This document shows, piece by piece, positions 25,201 through 38,783 of a stretch of DNA of 64,000 bases (position 1 is the stretch's first letter; each line of letters opens with the position of its first letter). The DNA comes from Chionis minor (taxonomy: Eukaryota > Chordata > Aves > Charadriiformes > Chionididae): positions 193,196 to 257,195 of the forward strand of contig VZSF01007788.1 of NCBI GenBank assembly GCA_013398295.1, given 5' to 3'. Below the pieces are notes generated by a model. It saw only the letters and a program-made list of their open reading frames with translations, was not told the DNA's origin and searched no databases. A program made the position numbers and the translations under genes.

Positions 25201-28200
25201 TTTTCAGCTTTGTGTATACGCATGAACTAATAAATCTGCTCAATTTCTTACCATACTGCTAGGTAAGTTTCGTTATTTCAGAGAAGGAAACTGGAGACAG
25301 AAGTTCCTCCAAAGCATTGTATCAAGAGGTATCAAAATTTAGAATATCGTCCTGTCTCTTGGTTCTGCACTTACACCACCAGTTGCCTGCCTTCCACTCG
25401 CCAATGAAACAATGGAGGTTCTTGGCACACTACCAGAGTCAGTGGATTGAGACTGAGCAGATGCTGACAGTAATATAATTTTCAAACATTTATAGTTCTG
25501 GAAAAGTAGGATACATGCAGGTAGAAGCACTACTTGATATTTTTGAATTGCCAGCTCTGTACAAATTAAGAGAGTCTGTAATTAGCACTTGAAACACTCT
25601 TTAAACTTCCAGGGTTATTCAATAGCCCACAGGAATCCCATGCATTACTCAGAACAGAGGGAAGAAGGTTCATCTGTAAAACTGCTTATCTTGCCGATTC
25701 CCTCTGTGCGCCCCAGGCTATATAGGAGACACGTTTATAGCACACGTAATGCAATTAGCCAAGGAATGGGTGAAAATAAACTATGTTGTCTGCTACATTA
25801 CAAAGATCATATTCAGTAATTTACAGAACTTCAAAGAGCCTCAGTGCAAGGTATATTCCCCCCTTCACAGAAAAAAACACACACTTCAGCATTTCATCCA
25901 GGCATCCCATCCTGTAAACATTTATGACAAGCCAAGTGTGTGCTACAGTGAGGAGTCTCATGGAAATCACTGAATTAATTTTCATAGTGGCAATTTGCCC
26001 AGTACTGTTTCAAGGGTCAGGCCCTGTTTATATTTTGCTACATACAATTAAAAGAACCCTATCTACCATAAGTTCAACAAAAGTATGCTAACATATTCCT
26101 TCCTGTACATGCAGAAAACGTTTTTAGTTACTACTATGCAAACATCACCTGATTTTTACATTTTCTTCAACGTTCTTGAAAATTTTCCTGCTTCTGCTAT
26201 ATGTGAAAATAATAAATACATATGATATACCAGCTATTAAGCCATCAAAAAATTACGTGTCATTCCAGAAGGGACAGGAGACACTTGAGATTTAGAAGGT
26301 AAGAGCTGGTCATTAATGCAAGTGTCCTGCCTGGTAAAAAGCTTCAGCTGCTCCACATCTCCTGTGGAACCACAGCTTTGGTGGGATGTTCCTGCATATC
26401 ATGATAAAACAGGCTGCTTCACATCTGAAACGACAACAGTATCTCAAGATTATTATTCCAGGTAAGGTTGTTCAGGAACACAAGAGTAAGCTGAAACGAA
26501 CGACATAGAGTAAATACAATATGGGACAGACAATAAGGAGTAAATCCCTTGTCCAAGACATTGTCCTGCATCTGCACAAACAGAACCACCTCTGGGATTT
26601 CAGTAATGTAGGCAAAATTACATTCTGCTGCTCTAATTCAAGGAACAAAGAAGGTTATTTTGTCCTTATTGTTGGCATCAGGAAAGCTCAATTCGTACTT
26701 CCTGGGGGAAATGAGACTGGGTCAAAAACATCAAAGATGTTTTGCAAAAGGGCCTCTCCACATTTCTGGTCAACCTCTCTCAGTGGAGGGTGATGGGACT
26801 TGTTCTAGAGGGACTTCACCCTACAATGATGGTGGAAGGCTGGGCTTCATCTGGGCCCAATGTAGCTGCCTCTGTCTAGTCCATCCCACTTGTGCCATGA
26901 CACCTAGTTCCTCAAGCCATCCTTCTCCTCTACCTCCCTACACTACCCTGGTCACAGAGGGCCCTTCCCACAGCCTACCCCTTTCCTGCAGCCGCTTCCT
27001 TCTCCCACCCTCAGCAAAGGTCCCCATTTCCTCACAAATGAGAGAAGCAGCTCCGTGGGAAGCAGAAATTGAGGTGCCTGAGAAAATTTCATCCGTGAAG
27101 GAAAATGCAGCACCCACATCACAAACAGTGGGTTTCAGAGATGCTCTGACCGTCTTTGCCCTTGCACACATAAAAATCCCATCCAACACCTGCCAGTCTT
27201 GCACGTTAGTGACCAAGGATTTCAAGCCATAATAAACAACCTCAATGAAAGCGCTTGCTTTTGCATGATGTGGAACAGACACAGATTTTTCATGAAACCA
27301 ACGGAGCTGAACACTCCTGGGTGCCAAGTTCCTTTTTTTGTAGGTAACTGCCTTAAAAAAATCTCTTCATTCTCACACAAACAAAAAGAAAACGCACCTA
27401 GGGAATTGCAACCAGGAAATGGCAAAGAGTTAAAGCCAAATGCCATGCCTATAAAGGTTTACCTCTGCGAGGTTGCAGCTTCTTCAGTCCCTCGGTTTGC
27501 CTGGGACTCTGTGACAGTGTGCCCGCGCTGAGCTTTGTTTAAACCATTGCTCCTTGAGGCTGCTGCCAACTGAAGCCATTGCTCATTCTGTTTGTCATTT
27601 TTAACCCTTTTCTTTACTTACGCGGCACAATACTGAGACTAACAGGTATTACCAAGACTAACAGTCATGTTACGGGGTGCAAGATAAAAGCAACAAACTT
27701 ACATATTTATTGCTGAGGTGTGAAGAGTTGCCGAGTTTTATTCTTCCCCTGAGATGAGTTCTCTCCTAAGAAATAGAAAATATATTTGCATCAGTTAAAC
27801 ATGCGAAGACAAAAGGACAAATCAATCTGGCAGGAACACATCACCGACCACCACACAAACTAGCCGGTCTCCTTGTCAGACTGACTTAACCAGCAAAAAC
27901 TGTCCACACGACAGATTTTTACTACTCTCTCTTTGGTTTATGGCTTATTTCCCCTACGATTTGTTCTCAGATGGTGGGTTACTACCACAAAGTATTTCCA
28001 AAGCAGTTCTCAAGGGGTTAGAAAAGGCATAAGACTTTAATTAATTTTTAACTATGATTAGAACATTAAATTATAAAAAGAAGATACAGCTATAAAATTA
28101 ATTTTTGCTGATATCGCTGACAGCAGCTCAGTTCCTCCAGAGCAGGAAAATGAACATTTAACAACTTCAGTCAGGGATTACAGACAGATCTCACTCCTCC

Positions 28201-29372
28201 TTCCCTGGAGAAGGGGAGCCGCTGCCAGCAATTATAGGCAGACAAATAAGCCTCCAGATGAGGACATGTTTACAGTTGTCCTATTTCCAAATGAGTGTCC
28301 CAGGAACGGCGGTGGGATTTCTTTGCGACAGAGATTCGTGCAGCAGATGAACAGGGAATGGCATCCCCAGACTGGACAGAGCCCCATGGAAACAGGCACA
28401 AGGGTGGGAAAACCCAAATGCCTCCGGAAAACTGCCTTCTGTCTCTCTGCTCACCTGTGGGAGACAATTTAATGCCTGACACATACACAAGAGGCAAGAA
28501 AGTGATGTGCTACATATTCCAGCAAAAATGAATATCTATTAAAAAGCTTGTATATGATCTATAGCCTGTGGCTGAAAATTGTAATACAAATTAGGATTAT
28601 AATGAATTCACTGATTAGGCATTTAAATAATTAGCAGTCAAATTAAATAGTTGCACTCCTGAAGAAAACAAGAAAGATTCATCAGTGGTTTTCAGACAGC
28701 TTTTCTTGGCAGCAAAAAGAGGCCTTTTGGAGATAAGTAGAAAACTTGATATCTAATGGGGTTCAGTGAGAAACACTGAAAATTGTTCAACAATAATGTG
28801 CTGGAACGGCGTTCGCTTCCCAAGTATTCAATTTTGGACAAATTATTTTAAAAACACTATAAAGTGTTGCTAAGTTAGAGCTTCAGAAGTTCTGATGATG
28901 TTAAATTTCAGCTAAAAAGGCCTTCAGCAACTACTTCAATAATTCATAATATAATTTTTTAGAGACAAGGAAAGCACAAATTTTTGGTACAGAAAAATGA
29001 AACATTTCAATAAGATTCATACACTTTTGGTAGGGGAAAAGTTCTTGTTAAGTAAAAACCTTGTTTTGAAAAGCTAAAATAAAGTGAACCAGTTCAAATA
29101 TTGTATAGTTTTGTACTAACAAGGAATTAGATTTTCCAGAACTCCCATTTCTTTTTAAATTTATTTCTTCCTTTATTATTTCTTCCTTCTGCCGATTTTT
29201 ACTTTCCTTGCTCAATATACAGGAACAGAAGATTTACTGGAGTGTGAAAGTGAGAAATTTGCAGAGATTGCTTAAAAGAGAAGGTGTACGAGAAATTCAT
29301 TGAGAAATATATTACCATGAAGAAGATAATATTCAATAGTTGCAATAAATATCAATATTTTTTTGTCAGTTC

Positions 29373-29645
29373 CACTCTCAGCTGGCTCCTCTGCCTACGC
29401 TAGAAATCGGGCAGACTTACATGGAAGACTGATACTTTGCACCACGGGAAAACGACATGTCTAAGGGGAGGCTCCAGAGCCGGCGTAGCTCTCTGGATGA
29501 CATCCCATTGGTGACAACAGGCTTTGGATCAGAGCATGAAACGGGTGAGGCAGTGCTGGCTGCAGGAGACAGACTGCTCGAGCAGGACCTGCTGACAGCA
29601 GTGGTCAGGACAGGAGTGGTGAATTTGCCTTATTGTGGACCCTGA
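29373..29645 (+). other. Exon-like GC-rich patch of unknown origin
   Basis: A pyrimidine-rich tract ending in CTCTCAG at about 29378 precedes an 80-base leader and an ATG at 29457 with G at -3. The frame runs 62 codons to a stop at 29643-29645, starting MSKGRLQSRRSSLDDIPLV. A GTGAGG donor-like site at about 29544 could end the exon earlier. The sequence is protein-like and not low-complexity, but I do not recognise the family. It may be an unannotated exon, a retrocopy fragment or chance. Confidence 0.25.
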
Positions 29646-30282
29646 AACCACAGCACACAGACATTCGCACGCCCTAGGTAGATTTTCTGGTGCTATACAC
29701 ACAATCCCTGCAAGAATTCTGAAACAAAACCAAGTTATCACTAGTCCGTGGTGGCAACTGTGCCTGAAGATATTTGCATTACAGGTTCTATAATCATGAG
29801 AGATAACTAGCAATTCTGTTATGAAGAGAGAATCATTATAAAATGGAGACAAAATGGTCACACAGACACTCTCTGGTAAGAGACACAAGGGTAACGCACA
29901 ATTTTAGAAACAGGGCTGCAGTACACCTTAAGACTGCACAGAGACGTGTCTAGAACAATTTTGGAGTCTAATGGCCCAGCAGTTTGATGTGTGAAATATC
30001 CAGCTGCAACACAATGAGCAAATTAAGAAGAACATTTAGGTTAGTTGCAAGTGGGAAGACATTTTTATTGATCTCAAAATAGCCTTAACTGACAGAAATA
30101 AATTCCAAGACTACAAAAACACCAAACTTGCCCCCGGACTATCACCCACTAAAGCCAAGGCCCTGCTTCACAAAAGGGAAATGAAAAGCAAATACTTGTG
30201 TGGAGTATTTTGTTAGGACGGATGATAATTTTAATTGACTGAAGGAATTATTTCACACCAAATTATCAATGGAGAAAATTGA

Positions 30283-30302
30283 TTTTTTTTTTTTTTTTTT
30301 TT
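30283..30302. repeat. Poly-T tract (20 T)
   Basis: A perfect run of 20 T followed by AAAAATAG. It could be a homopolymer or the tail of a minus-strand retrocopy, but no recognisable retrocopy adjoins it. Confidence 0.9.
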
Positions 30303-33300
30303 AAAAATAGGCAGTGCAGTGGCGGTGCTCAACCGGTCTAGATGGATTACCTGGATGGTTTGAAGGCTGTTGTCGAGAGAGAAAGGGTATAGTTAATACA
30401 AACAACAGCAACATTGCTGGACAACAACATCAGTGAAACGTTGACAGTTGTTGGCTCTGGGTGATCCATTTAGGGGAGGGTAGCACACTTAAACTCCAGT
30501 GTTGCACACTAGGAGGTGGAAAGTATCAAGAGAGACTTGAACCATCAGCCTCTCACGACATAGTTATACAGCATCTTGCATAAAGGTAACCTAATATCGG
30601 TTGATCCCATTTGATAGGTACTATGGCAATAATTTTCTGATAATGGGTTGAAAGTTCATTGCACATTTGTCTGCTTTGATAATTAAAGGAGTGAACTGCA
30701 GAAAGTAGAGACGAAGGGAACTGGAAGAAAGTATTTGGTGCAGTTAACAAAGAGTGTCAACTGCGCCGCTGCAAGTGCAACGGGACCCCCTTTACCTGCA
30801 GTCCTGCCTTGTGACACCTCTCCTGATGGAGGAGGAGTTGTGGGCTCATATAGATTGGCAGAGGGCAGTGAGAAGCCAACCTCATATATATCACGCACTT
30901 CTACAAAAACTGCAAGAAATGATGCACAGTTTGAGAAAGACACCTTAGGAAGAACATTTGGAAAATGAAATCAGATTGATACTGACAGGGAAGTTTTAGC
31001 TGACAAGCAAACCCTTCCATTAAACCTTTTATTCTCCCTCTGATGTTGCACCTGTTTGTTGATTTTTGTCTGAAATTGGATTGTAAACACAAAGACATAG
31101 GCACCATGAAGTCTCTAAACATTACTGTCATATAAACCAGACAGTTCTGTACTTAAACTGTCTAACTTATTGCTGCAGGAGGCTGCAGATTCCACAGAGG
31201 GTAAGACAAATTCATGGAAGTAAAAGCCACCAAGAACTACGAAGCACCAAAGATACCACCTCTGATTCAGGACATCTCCAAGCCACAGACTGCTGGAAGG
31301 CGATAGCAGAGGATGCATTACTGAACTCTTTCCCTATTTGTTATCCTTCCCTTCCCATCTTATGCTAGCCACCATCAGTGGCAGGATTTGGGGCTACAGA
31401 GGTCCAGGATCTGAGCAGGTACGGCTGGCTCAGATTGTAGCTTCTTAGCTTCAGTATTAAAAGAGAAGGTACTATTGCAACTACTGTAATACACCACCGG
31501 TCTTTCATACATAAAGCCTCCCATGAGGTACCCCTCAAACACTTCTTCTGGAGCCCCAGCCACCGATTCACCCAAGTAAATTGGCAGTGCAGGCGCTGGG
31601 CCGGATCCAACACACGCTGCACCCATCCTTCTCTAAAACACAGTCACGCTTAAAAAGGATGAGGATAAGGAAGATGTAATAGGAAAAATTTTGTATTCAG
31701 AACTCCTGATCCTTCAATATATTTGTTTTAAGTGCACGGGAAGCAGACTGAGTACACAGGATATTGAGGACTCTGCAAAGTTAAATGTTTAACCAGGAAA
31801 GTAATAGTGCTTCAATGAAAACGCAATGTTTTCTTCCTAATTAAAATTTCACTTGTGCAGTATTTGATTTGATTTTTCACTCTCACAGATATACTCATTT
31901 CTGACTATTAATGGTACATCCTGATGCCAGTACATGTGAACAAGTAATGTACATATAATCAGTGGAAATTACAGACTGTATACAACCAAATTTGAAACTC
32001 CGAGGTAAACACTTCTTTGTCTCATCTTTGTGGAAGGTTATTGTATTGATCTCACTGGAAGTTCCTCCCCCCCATTTGATTCAGAATCTGAATATATTAT
32101 TCATAATACACATACACTGCAGAACATGATGATATAAGAGAGAGTTAACAGGTCATATCTCTATGAGTACAGAAAGTCTTTGACCTGGCAAAAGCCCTCC
32201 GACATTATTGGGAAAGTTGGAAGAAAAAGGATATAAAAAATTTCCTTTGACATAAGAAATTGGTTGTACTGCACCTCAGATTACATTGCCTGTAGAAAAA
32301 ATGAGTTGAGCTGTTATTTCACTGTAATATCTGCTGCTGAGAAATTGCTTGTAAGTGGCAAACCAGTTTGGAACAAAAAATTAAAGCAAGTTTTTCACAA
32401 AATATGATTGCAGAAACCTATTTTTTTACAAAAGTCTAAAACTACCTCTGCAGACACAGGAATATAAATGCCTATCTTTACCATGCGGAACTAAAAGAAA
32501 GAGGGATGCATTCCAGACGGTGCAGAATAGCATTAAGCGGGACGCAGCGCCTGGAAGTACTGGCTGGGTTTGGTGTGGGACAGCGGGTCCGGCACTTGCG
32601 ATGTGCTACCACACACTTCACCCTTACCCCTGCAAAATTCTCCTTGCCACCGTCAGCGAGCCAGAAGGTTCTGTACAACTCACCACGGCAGCAAGAGTGA
32701 AGGATAGGGAAGCAATCGCTTCGGAATGGCCAGCAAAGGGTGGGGAGGTGGCTCCCCCAACAGAGGAACATCTCAGAAAGCTTCAGGCCGGAAAGTTACC
32801 AAATGCTCCACAGATGAAAACATCACCTGATTCTCAGTGGTCTCTGACTGTAAGAGACTGCTTTAAAGATTCTTGCAAATACGCACAGCTTACAAACTGA
32901 ATTAGAAATACAGAAAGAAGAAAAATATGCTATTTAATGCTTTTGACTACATTTTTACCCCCAAGTCTCAGCTGGAAGTGTGTGCAGTCAGATCTTTGTG
33001 GTGCAAGTAAACACAAACAGAATCTGGCCGTGAGCTGCAAAAAGCTGAGAAAGTTTATTCCTCAGTTTCTCTGAAGAAAGAAAACACAACTTCAGACCAG
33101 TATACATTAAAAAGTTTTAAAAAAATAAACTATCAGAAAATTAGAAAGAGAAGGAAAGGGAAGCAGGTACTTGATCTGTCGCTTTGTTGTGAAGGAACCC
33201 TTTTCTATAAAACAGCTTCTAGGTTTTCCACCTGCAGGGAAAAAAATAAGACACTGAAAGCACAGCTCATAACAGGAAAACGTCGTAATCGATATCATAT

Positions 33301-33305
33301 CCTCA

Positions 33306-33329
33306 CGTTAGTAAGAACGTTAGTAAGAA
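33306..33329. repeat. 12-base tandem duplication
   Basis: 'acgttagtaaga' is repeated twice head to tail, each copy containing a GTAAGA-like motif on the plus strand. Confidence 0.9.
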
Positions 33330-36300
33330 GCTCTTACCGCTTCTAAGTGCGCAGCATGCCAGCAGACTGCTCTCCACTGACCCGCATTGCTTATCTTGCA
33401 AGCGAGAGGAGGAGGGAAGGGATTTTTCAGTGACGGAGCACCTCACCTGGAGACCCAACTTATTCACCTGCTTCTAGAGGCATCCACTGGATCCTAGACA
33501 AAATGAGAGAGAGATGAAACTACCAACACATGTTGAGAAACCCCACGGTCTGCTATGGAACCATGCCCCTGGCAGGGGTAAGTTTCCTTGGGTTGGGGCC
33601 CTAATAAGATAAAACCCAAAGATTTCTTACCTCCTTTAAAAGCCACAGTCCATGCTCAGATGTGCTCAGCATAATAGAAACCAGGGAGGAATAATCCTCT
33701 ATCTCAGCTCCAAGCTTGTCCATTCTACCACAGCCACAAGCAAAATAAGTAAACAGTCTCATCATTTGGAGGTTCATGGAAAGTGGTGATGAAGATACTG
33801 TCATTCAAGCACATCAATTCAGAAGATCACAGGATTTTCCAGGTCCAAACCCTAGTACCACAGCGTCTCATCAGGTACTGAACTTCATGTGTATTCCAGT
33901 GACCGTGGCAAGTGTTTGTGCTGAATGAAAAAAAGGGTTTTCTCTTTCTTCTGTGATGATTTTGGTGCTCAGTCACTGTGTATAGTACAGTCACCAGCCT
34001 CTGACATCGAAGGCTAGGAATCCTCAAAGCCTTTACAGAGAAGGCTTTGCAAATTCAGGAAGTCCAGAGGAATGCTGCAGGCACAAAGTAGGGTCACCTC
34101 AAAAGTAACTGAAGTTATGGGCTCCAAGTAATCTATGGCATGAAATCCCACATATCTTCAAGGCAGCTCATCTTGTGCAAGGGATGCACCCACATAATGT
34201 TATGAAAATCTACAGGCAGGAGGAACATCCAGTTGAAGAAGCAGATAACAGTTCTAAGATTGTTATTACTGTTAACCAACAGCAGCTTTTGGAAGAGTTA
34301 TGGAGCATATGGGGAATGCCAGCTGTTCCACAGCCTTGGTTCATACTATTTTGTACTGCGCTGCCATCTGAGAGCACCTCGAGAGATTGACTGATCCCTT
34401 TCTCCAACGTGATTACAATAAGTTAAGGGTGTTCCACATGTGACAAGTCAGGTGTCTCCTCAAATATCCATGTTTTCCTGGCACATTTTCCCAGCTTTGT
34501 TTAGCAGCAAGATTTGAATTTCATTTGTGCCTATGGTGGCCATCTTGGGAAGCCCTAATGCAGCCACGTACCATGGACCATTCTCCAGCCACCTTGCATT
34601 CTAGGTGCCTCACCAAAATCTGATCCACATCAGCTTTGACACATTTAATACCCTTTCCAATAAATTCAACATAGAACAGACAACACCCCTAGAAGCTGCC
34701 TAAGTCGTATCCTACCCTATCATCACCAAAGAGCACACATTGATTTGAAAACTTGCCTTAATGAATCAGCTTATGCTTAGGTGCCATGATTATACAAAAC
34801 AACTCTAAAATATTATGTCACCTGCCACATTCCTATGAGACTTTATACTGAATATCTAACTGGTGTGCTGCTACTATAAAGGCCCTTCATATATTTTACC
34901 TGCTTTAGAATGGGTACTCCAGGCAAGGGCCATGAAAGAAAATTGTCGTTGTTACTCAGGTACGAATACTTCTATCACACAATCATTCATCTGTATGGAG
35001 TAACCTTACCCCAATTTCTGTTCTAACCTTTCTGTTACTGAGGAATTTCTATCCCTCAACATTTTTCATGAGTCCTAAAAGGTGATCAATACCTTCACTG
35101 GTTTTCAGTGAAATACGCATGTACCCTTACAGCAAAAGTTAGATATATTTTCAAGACAGGCAATACTTTATCATTAACATCATGGATGATGGTATTGATC
35201 TCTCAGTCATCCAGTACAACCCTCCATCTTATATTCTTGGGAAACATATCTACCACTGACAAGCCAAACATGCAGTTCTGTGGGCTATATTGAATCCCAA
35301 ATAAGAAACATTTTTGCAGGTAGATTTTCTAGAGCTCCCTATTGCGGAAGACCATTTGCTATCCCTAGGAAGGGCCACCCTAAATTTGCCTGTATAGTCA
35401 ACATGGAACGGCTGTAGCAAATCCTGTATTTGCACATTAGTGTAAAACTTGTGAGACTATTCAGTATTGTCAGCATTTTTATCCACGTTGAGTTTTCACA
35501 TGAGAAGCATGTACAGGCACTTATCTTGCATCAGGTCTTACAGTTCAGTGGCAAATGTGCATGAAAAATTCAAAGTGTTTCGTTTTGTCTGTTTGGTTTT
35601 TCACTTTACATCAATTCTCAACCAGTAGTGCCTTAGAGCTCATTAGCCATCAGCAACTCCATCTTTCTAAGAAGAGTTTTAAAACATGAGAATATTAAAG
35701 CTAGTTTTACCTAGTGTTGCTGATGATATTGCTCGATGAAGAAACATTACTTTAGGCCAGGCTTAATTGAAGACTGTTCTTTTCCTGTATTCTTTCACAT
35801 TAATTGCAGATGTTTGAAATAGTATCCTTGATTAAATCTAATTCAGCTATGCTTCTGAAAAAGGAGTCTTTCTTTTTCTTTTAATTTATAGTTGGAACCT
35901 GATTTTAGAAGTCCTAAAATAGGATGCTTCAGTAGTCAATGGACCTCCATAGATCAGCTCATTCCAGCTCAAGATACATGTCTGAGACAGGTGGGATAAA
36001 TAGCCATCTGGACACATATATCTCTTTCAACTGACTACGTGCAGCCAGCTTAGTTTTTAGACAGATAAAATAAGGCCAGATTAAACTCACCATAACATTC
36101 GATCAAGATACACCATGCACAACACTGACACAGGGTTTTTCTAGGTTGCCTGCTTGCACAGTTTGTAGGTCGTACCCTTATTTGGTTTGTATATATGGTT
36201 TTTACACATTTTTGAAACAATTACACAATCTCAAAGTCTTCTGTGTGGAATAATAAAAGTAAAAATTAAAAAAAACCCCATAAAGTATACTTATAACTAA

Positions 36301-37394
36301 GCTTAAATTTAATACATTTCAAAGCAGAACTTTGTTGTATGAATGCTTGACTTTAGACAGCTGAGCAGGCTATTGATATTGAGAGGATAATGTAGGTCTA
36401 TCTGTAAAGTTAAGGCTGCTCTTAAGAACTTTCTAGTTTTAGTCAAAACCTTTTGTAGTTTTGTTGGTACATACGATCAGAGGCAGCTGTAACACACACT
36501 TTCTAAATGACTGGACAATGAATTCACCTTTTAATTGAGCTGGATTTTATGTGTCTATAAATGAAAAAGAAGATGACGTAGAGAAGTTTTACACAGTGCC
36601 ATTGGTTTGGGTAGTTGTAAGAGGGTCCATGAATCAGACATTTCTCAAGTTTCTATATGTACCGTAAGAGACACTTGACTTGATGCCTGAGCTTTTAATG
36701 AGGCAAGTAAATCGTATTCAAATGAGCAGGCATCCTAACATATTTGAAAATACCTGTATGAGCGACAAATATTTCTGTAAGAAAATAGGCCCTTCTTTCA
36801 GAGTGCTTTTAATTTAAGAAGTGTCTCTAAAAACTGGGGGGAAAAACAGGACTTCCATTTCTGTGAAAGCATGTTTAATTTTGAAACACATAAAGATGTA
36901 AGAATTCAAGAGAAAATGGTAGTTTAAATATGAATTGTATTAATGAGAAGAGGGCAAGAATCTTGTCTTCTAAGTGGTTATGACTCATACCTTCCAATTA
37001 TAGCATGCATACATCATACTTCAGTAAAAACGAATATCAAGCATCCTCTGGATGGAAGAAATTCAGATGCTTGGTGAACCAGTAGCTGATTAAGAGCCAC
37101 CAGACCTCATCTCATGATAAAACCGTGAGCCTGAGTCTTTTCTCATTTACCCTGCTGTAAAACACAAATAATTCTGCTGCTGCCAATGAAGCTACTTTAT
37201 TGTTGAAACCGGTATGAGGGCAGAATCAATCAAAAAATGTCTATAAAGTCTAGTCTCTGACTTTATTCAGTTTTCAAAAAAACCCCAAACTATGGTTTTA
37301 AATGTAAACACACACACAACTCCATACCCCTTAAAATAAAGCTAGAAGTCCATTCCCAAAGATACATACTAAAAAAAAAAAAAAAACCCAACCC

Positions 37395-37449
37395 NNNNNN
37401 NNNNNNNNNNNNNNNNNNNNNNNNNNNNNNNNNNNNNNNNNNNNNNNNN
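37395..37449. other. Assembly gap (55 N)
   Basis: Fifty-five unknown bases are flanked on the left by poly-A then CCCAACCC and on the right by poly-A then CCCAAACCCAAAC. The similar flanks suggest a homopolymer or C/A-rich tandem repeat that the assembly could not cross. The true size may differ from 55. Confidence 0.97.
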
Positions 37450-38783
37450 AAAAAAAAAAAAAAACCCAAACCCAAACAAATTCCCAAATTGCAAAGCTCT
37501 GAAGGGCAGTCGCTTAAGTGCCAAAGTGTAGTTCGCATTTGCTCGGCAGCTGTGGGGCAGAATGATGCAGCCTGCCAGGGCGCACGGTTCTCCGCCTCCT
37601 CCTCCAGCCTGTCGGCGTGCTGCTCCGTGCCTGCAAGGCTGCAGGGACCCTGCACGTCTCCAGTTTGTTGCAAGGGCTGCCAGAGCTGCCCTGTGGGTCT
37701 CTTGGGTTGCGCAAAAGCTTCCGGGAATTGCAGAGAAGGCTGGGAAGTGCAAACTATGCCTCGCCAACAAGTAGAGGACAGTTCAGATTGCGTTTCAGAG
37801 GACTCCTTGAGAATTTAGAGGAAAGGAGAGAGCAGCTATTCAGGCAACCTCTGAAATGTCATTAGGGGAAACAGAAGGCCAGAAACCTTTAAAAAAAAAA
37901 AGGGGGTGGTGGGGTGTTATACCTAAAAAAGCATAAAGTAAGAATCTGTTTTTCTTGGACGACTTCTCCAAATAAGGTAGGAATAAAGATGGCTGAGGAA
38001 GCGAACTGTAACGGGTGAAGGGAGGAAGTTTCACCATGACTAACTCTACCATGACAGGTGTCTTTTTTTGTTGTTTTTTGTCGAATAGCTGGGTATCAAG
38101 TTAGTCGAATTCTGTTCTGCCTCAGTCCTACTTAGTGCTACTTTGTTTCTTGCAGAACCTATGACAGCATCCATCTCTAACCTTATACTGATGAGGTTTT
38201 GTTTTCTTTTGTGCATGTTCTCTATAACATCTGTTCCTTTAGGTTTTATTACATGCATATTTTGCAAGAAACTGGATCAGCGAAGCACAGGACAGAGGAA
38301 TTTGCAATAAAAGTAGGATTTTGAATGCAAAGAGTGGCTGGGTATAGGGCTGACTGAACACTGCCAACACCAACTCCAGCAGAGCCCTGTTTACGTACAG
38401 CACTGACTCCCAAACTTTTTGGTCCCTGGGATATTACTAGTCCTGAAACTTCCTTGTATAGCCAGATCCAGCTGATAAATACCATGATCACGGATACTCC
38501 TGAACATGCCTAGCTGTAGACCACTTACCGTCAACAATGTTAAAAAATTGTTTTTCCTAAAACAGTCATACTTCTCACCTCCAAATACCGACACCATACA
38601 CAGTGCAGCTGCACTGCAGCTCTTCAGCATCCCATTGTGGGGATTTGCACTGCAGAGGAATTGTTTGCAGTGACTTTTGCCTGACAGGAGCTGTAGATGG
38701 TTTTACTAATGGAAATGACATCCCAAAACTGTTCCTTTCTGGGCTCAGAGAGACAGACATATACACACAGAAGAAATACTCAC

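Larger units (their letters stand above)
19432..28000. other. Intergenic DNA with one CR1 relic
   Basis: Apart from the CR1 piece at 21784-21848 I see no gene. The longest frames are 167 codons at 23925-24428 and 190 codons at 26660-27232. The first is C/T-rich and looks like chance; the second is noted as a finding. AT-rich blocks at 20560-20640, 22085-22215 and 22860-22990 look like candidate noncoding elements. Confidence 0.55.
28001..38783. other. AT-rich DNA that should include the 3' end of EMCN
   Basis: AT-rich sequence with GC-richer islands near 29373-29645, 32500-32860 and 37480-37830. The EMCN terminal exon and 3' UTR are expected in or beyond this stretch on the minus strand, but no peptide resembling the mammalian C-terminus (GEHSAQGKTKN) was found. 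Many T/A-rich segments carry possible minus-strand polyadenylation signals, so the transcript end cannot be fixed by eye. Confidence 0.5.

Noticed and set aside
35765..35800. Minus-strand EYRKRTVFN-stop as the EMCN C-terminus
   Set aside because: It would need a weak AAAG acceptor without a pyrimidine tract, and it shares almost no residues with the mammalian end.
37290..37770. Minus-strand frames running across the N gap
   Set aside because: They depend on unknown bases and homopolymer T translated as phenylalanine, so they are uninterpretable.
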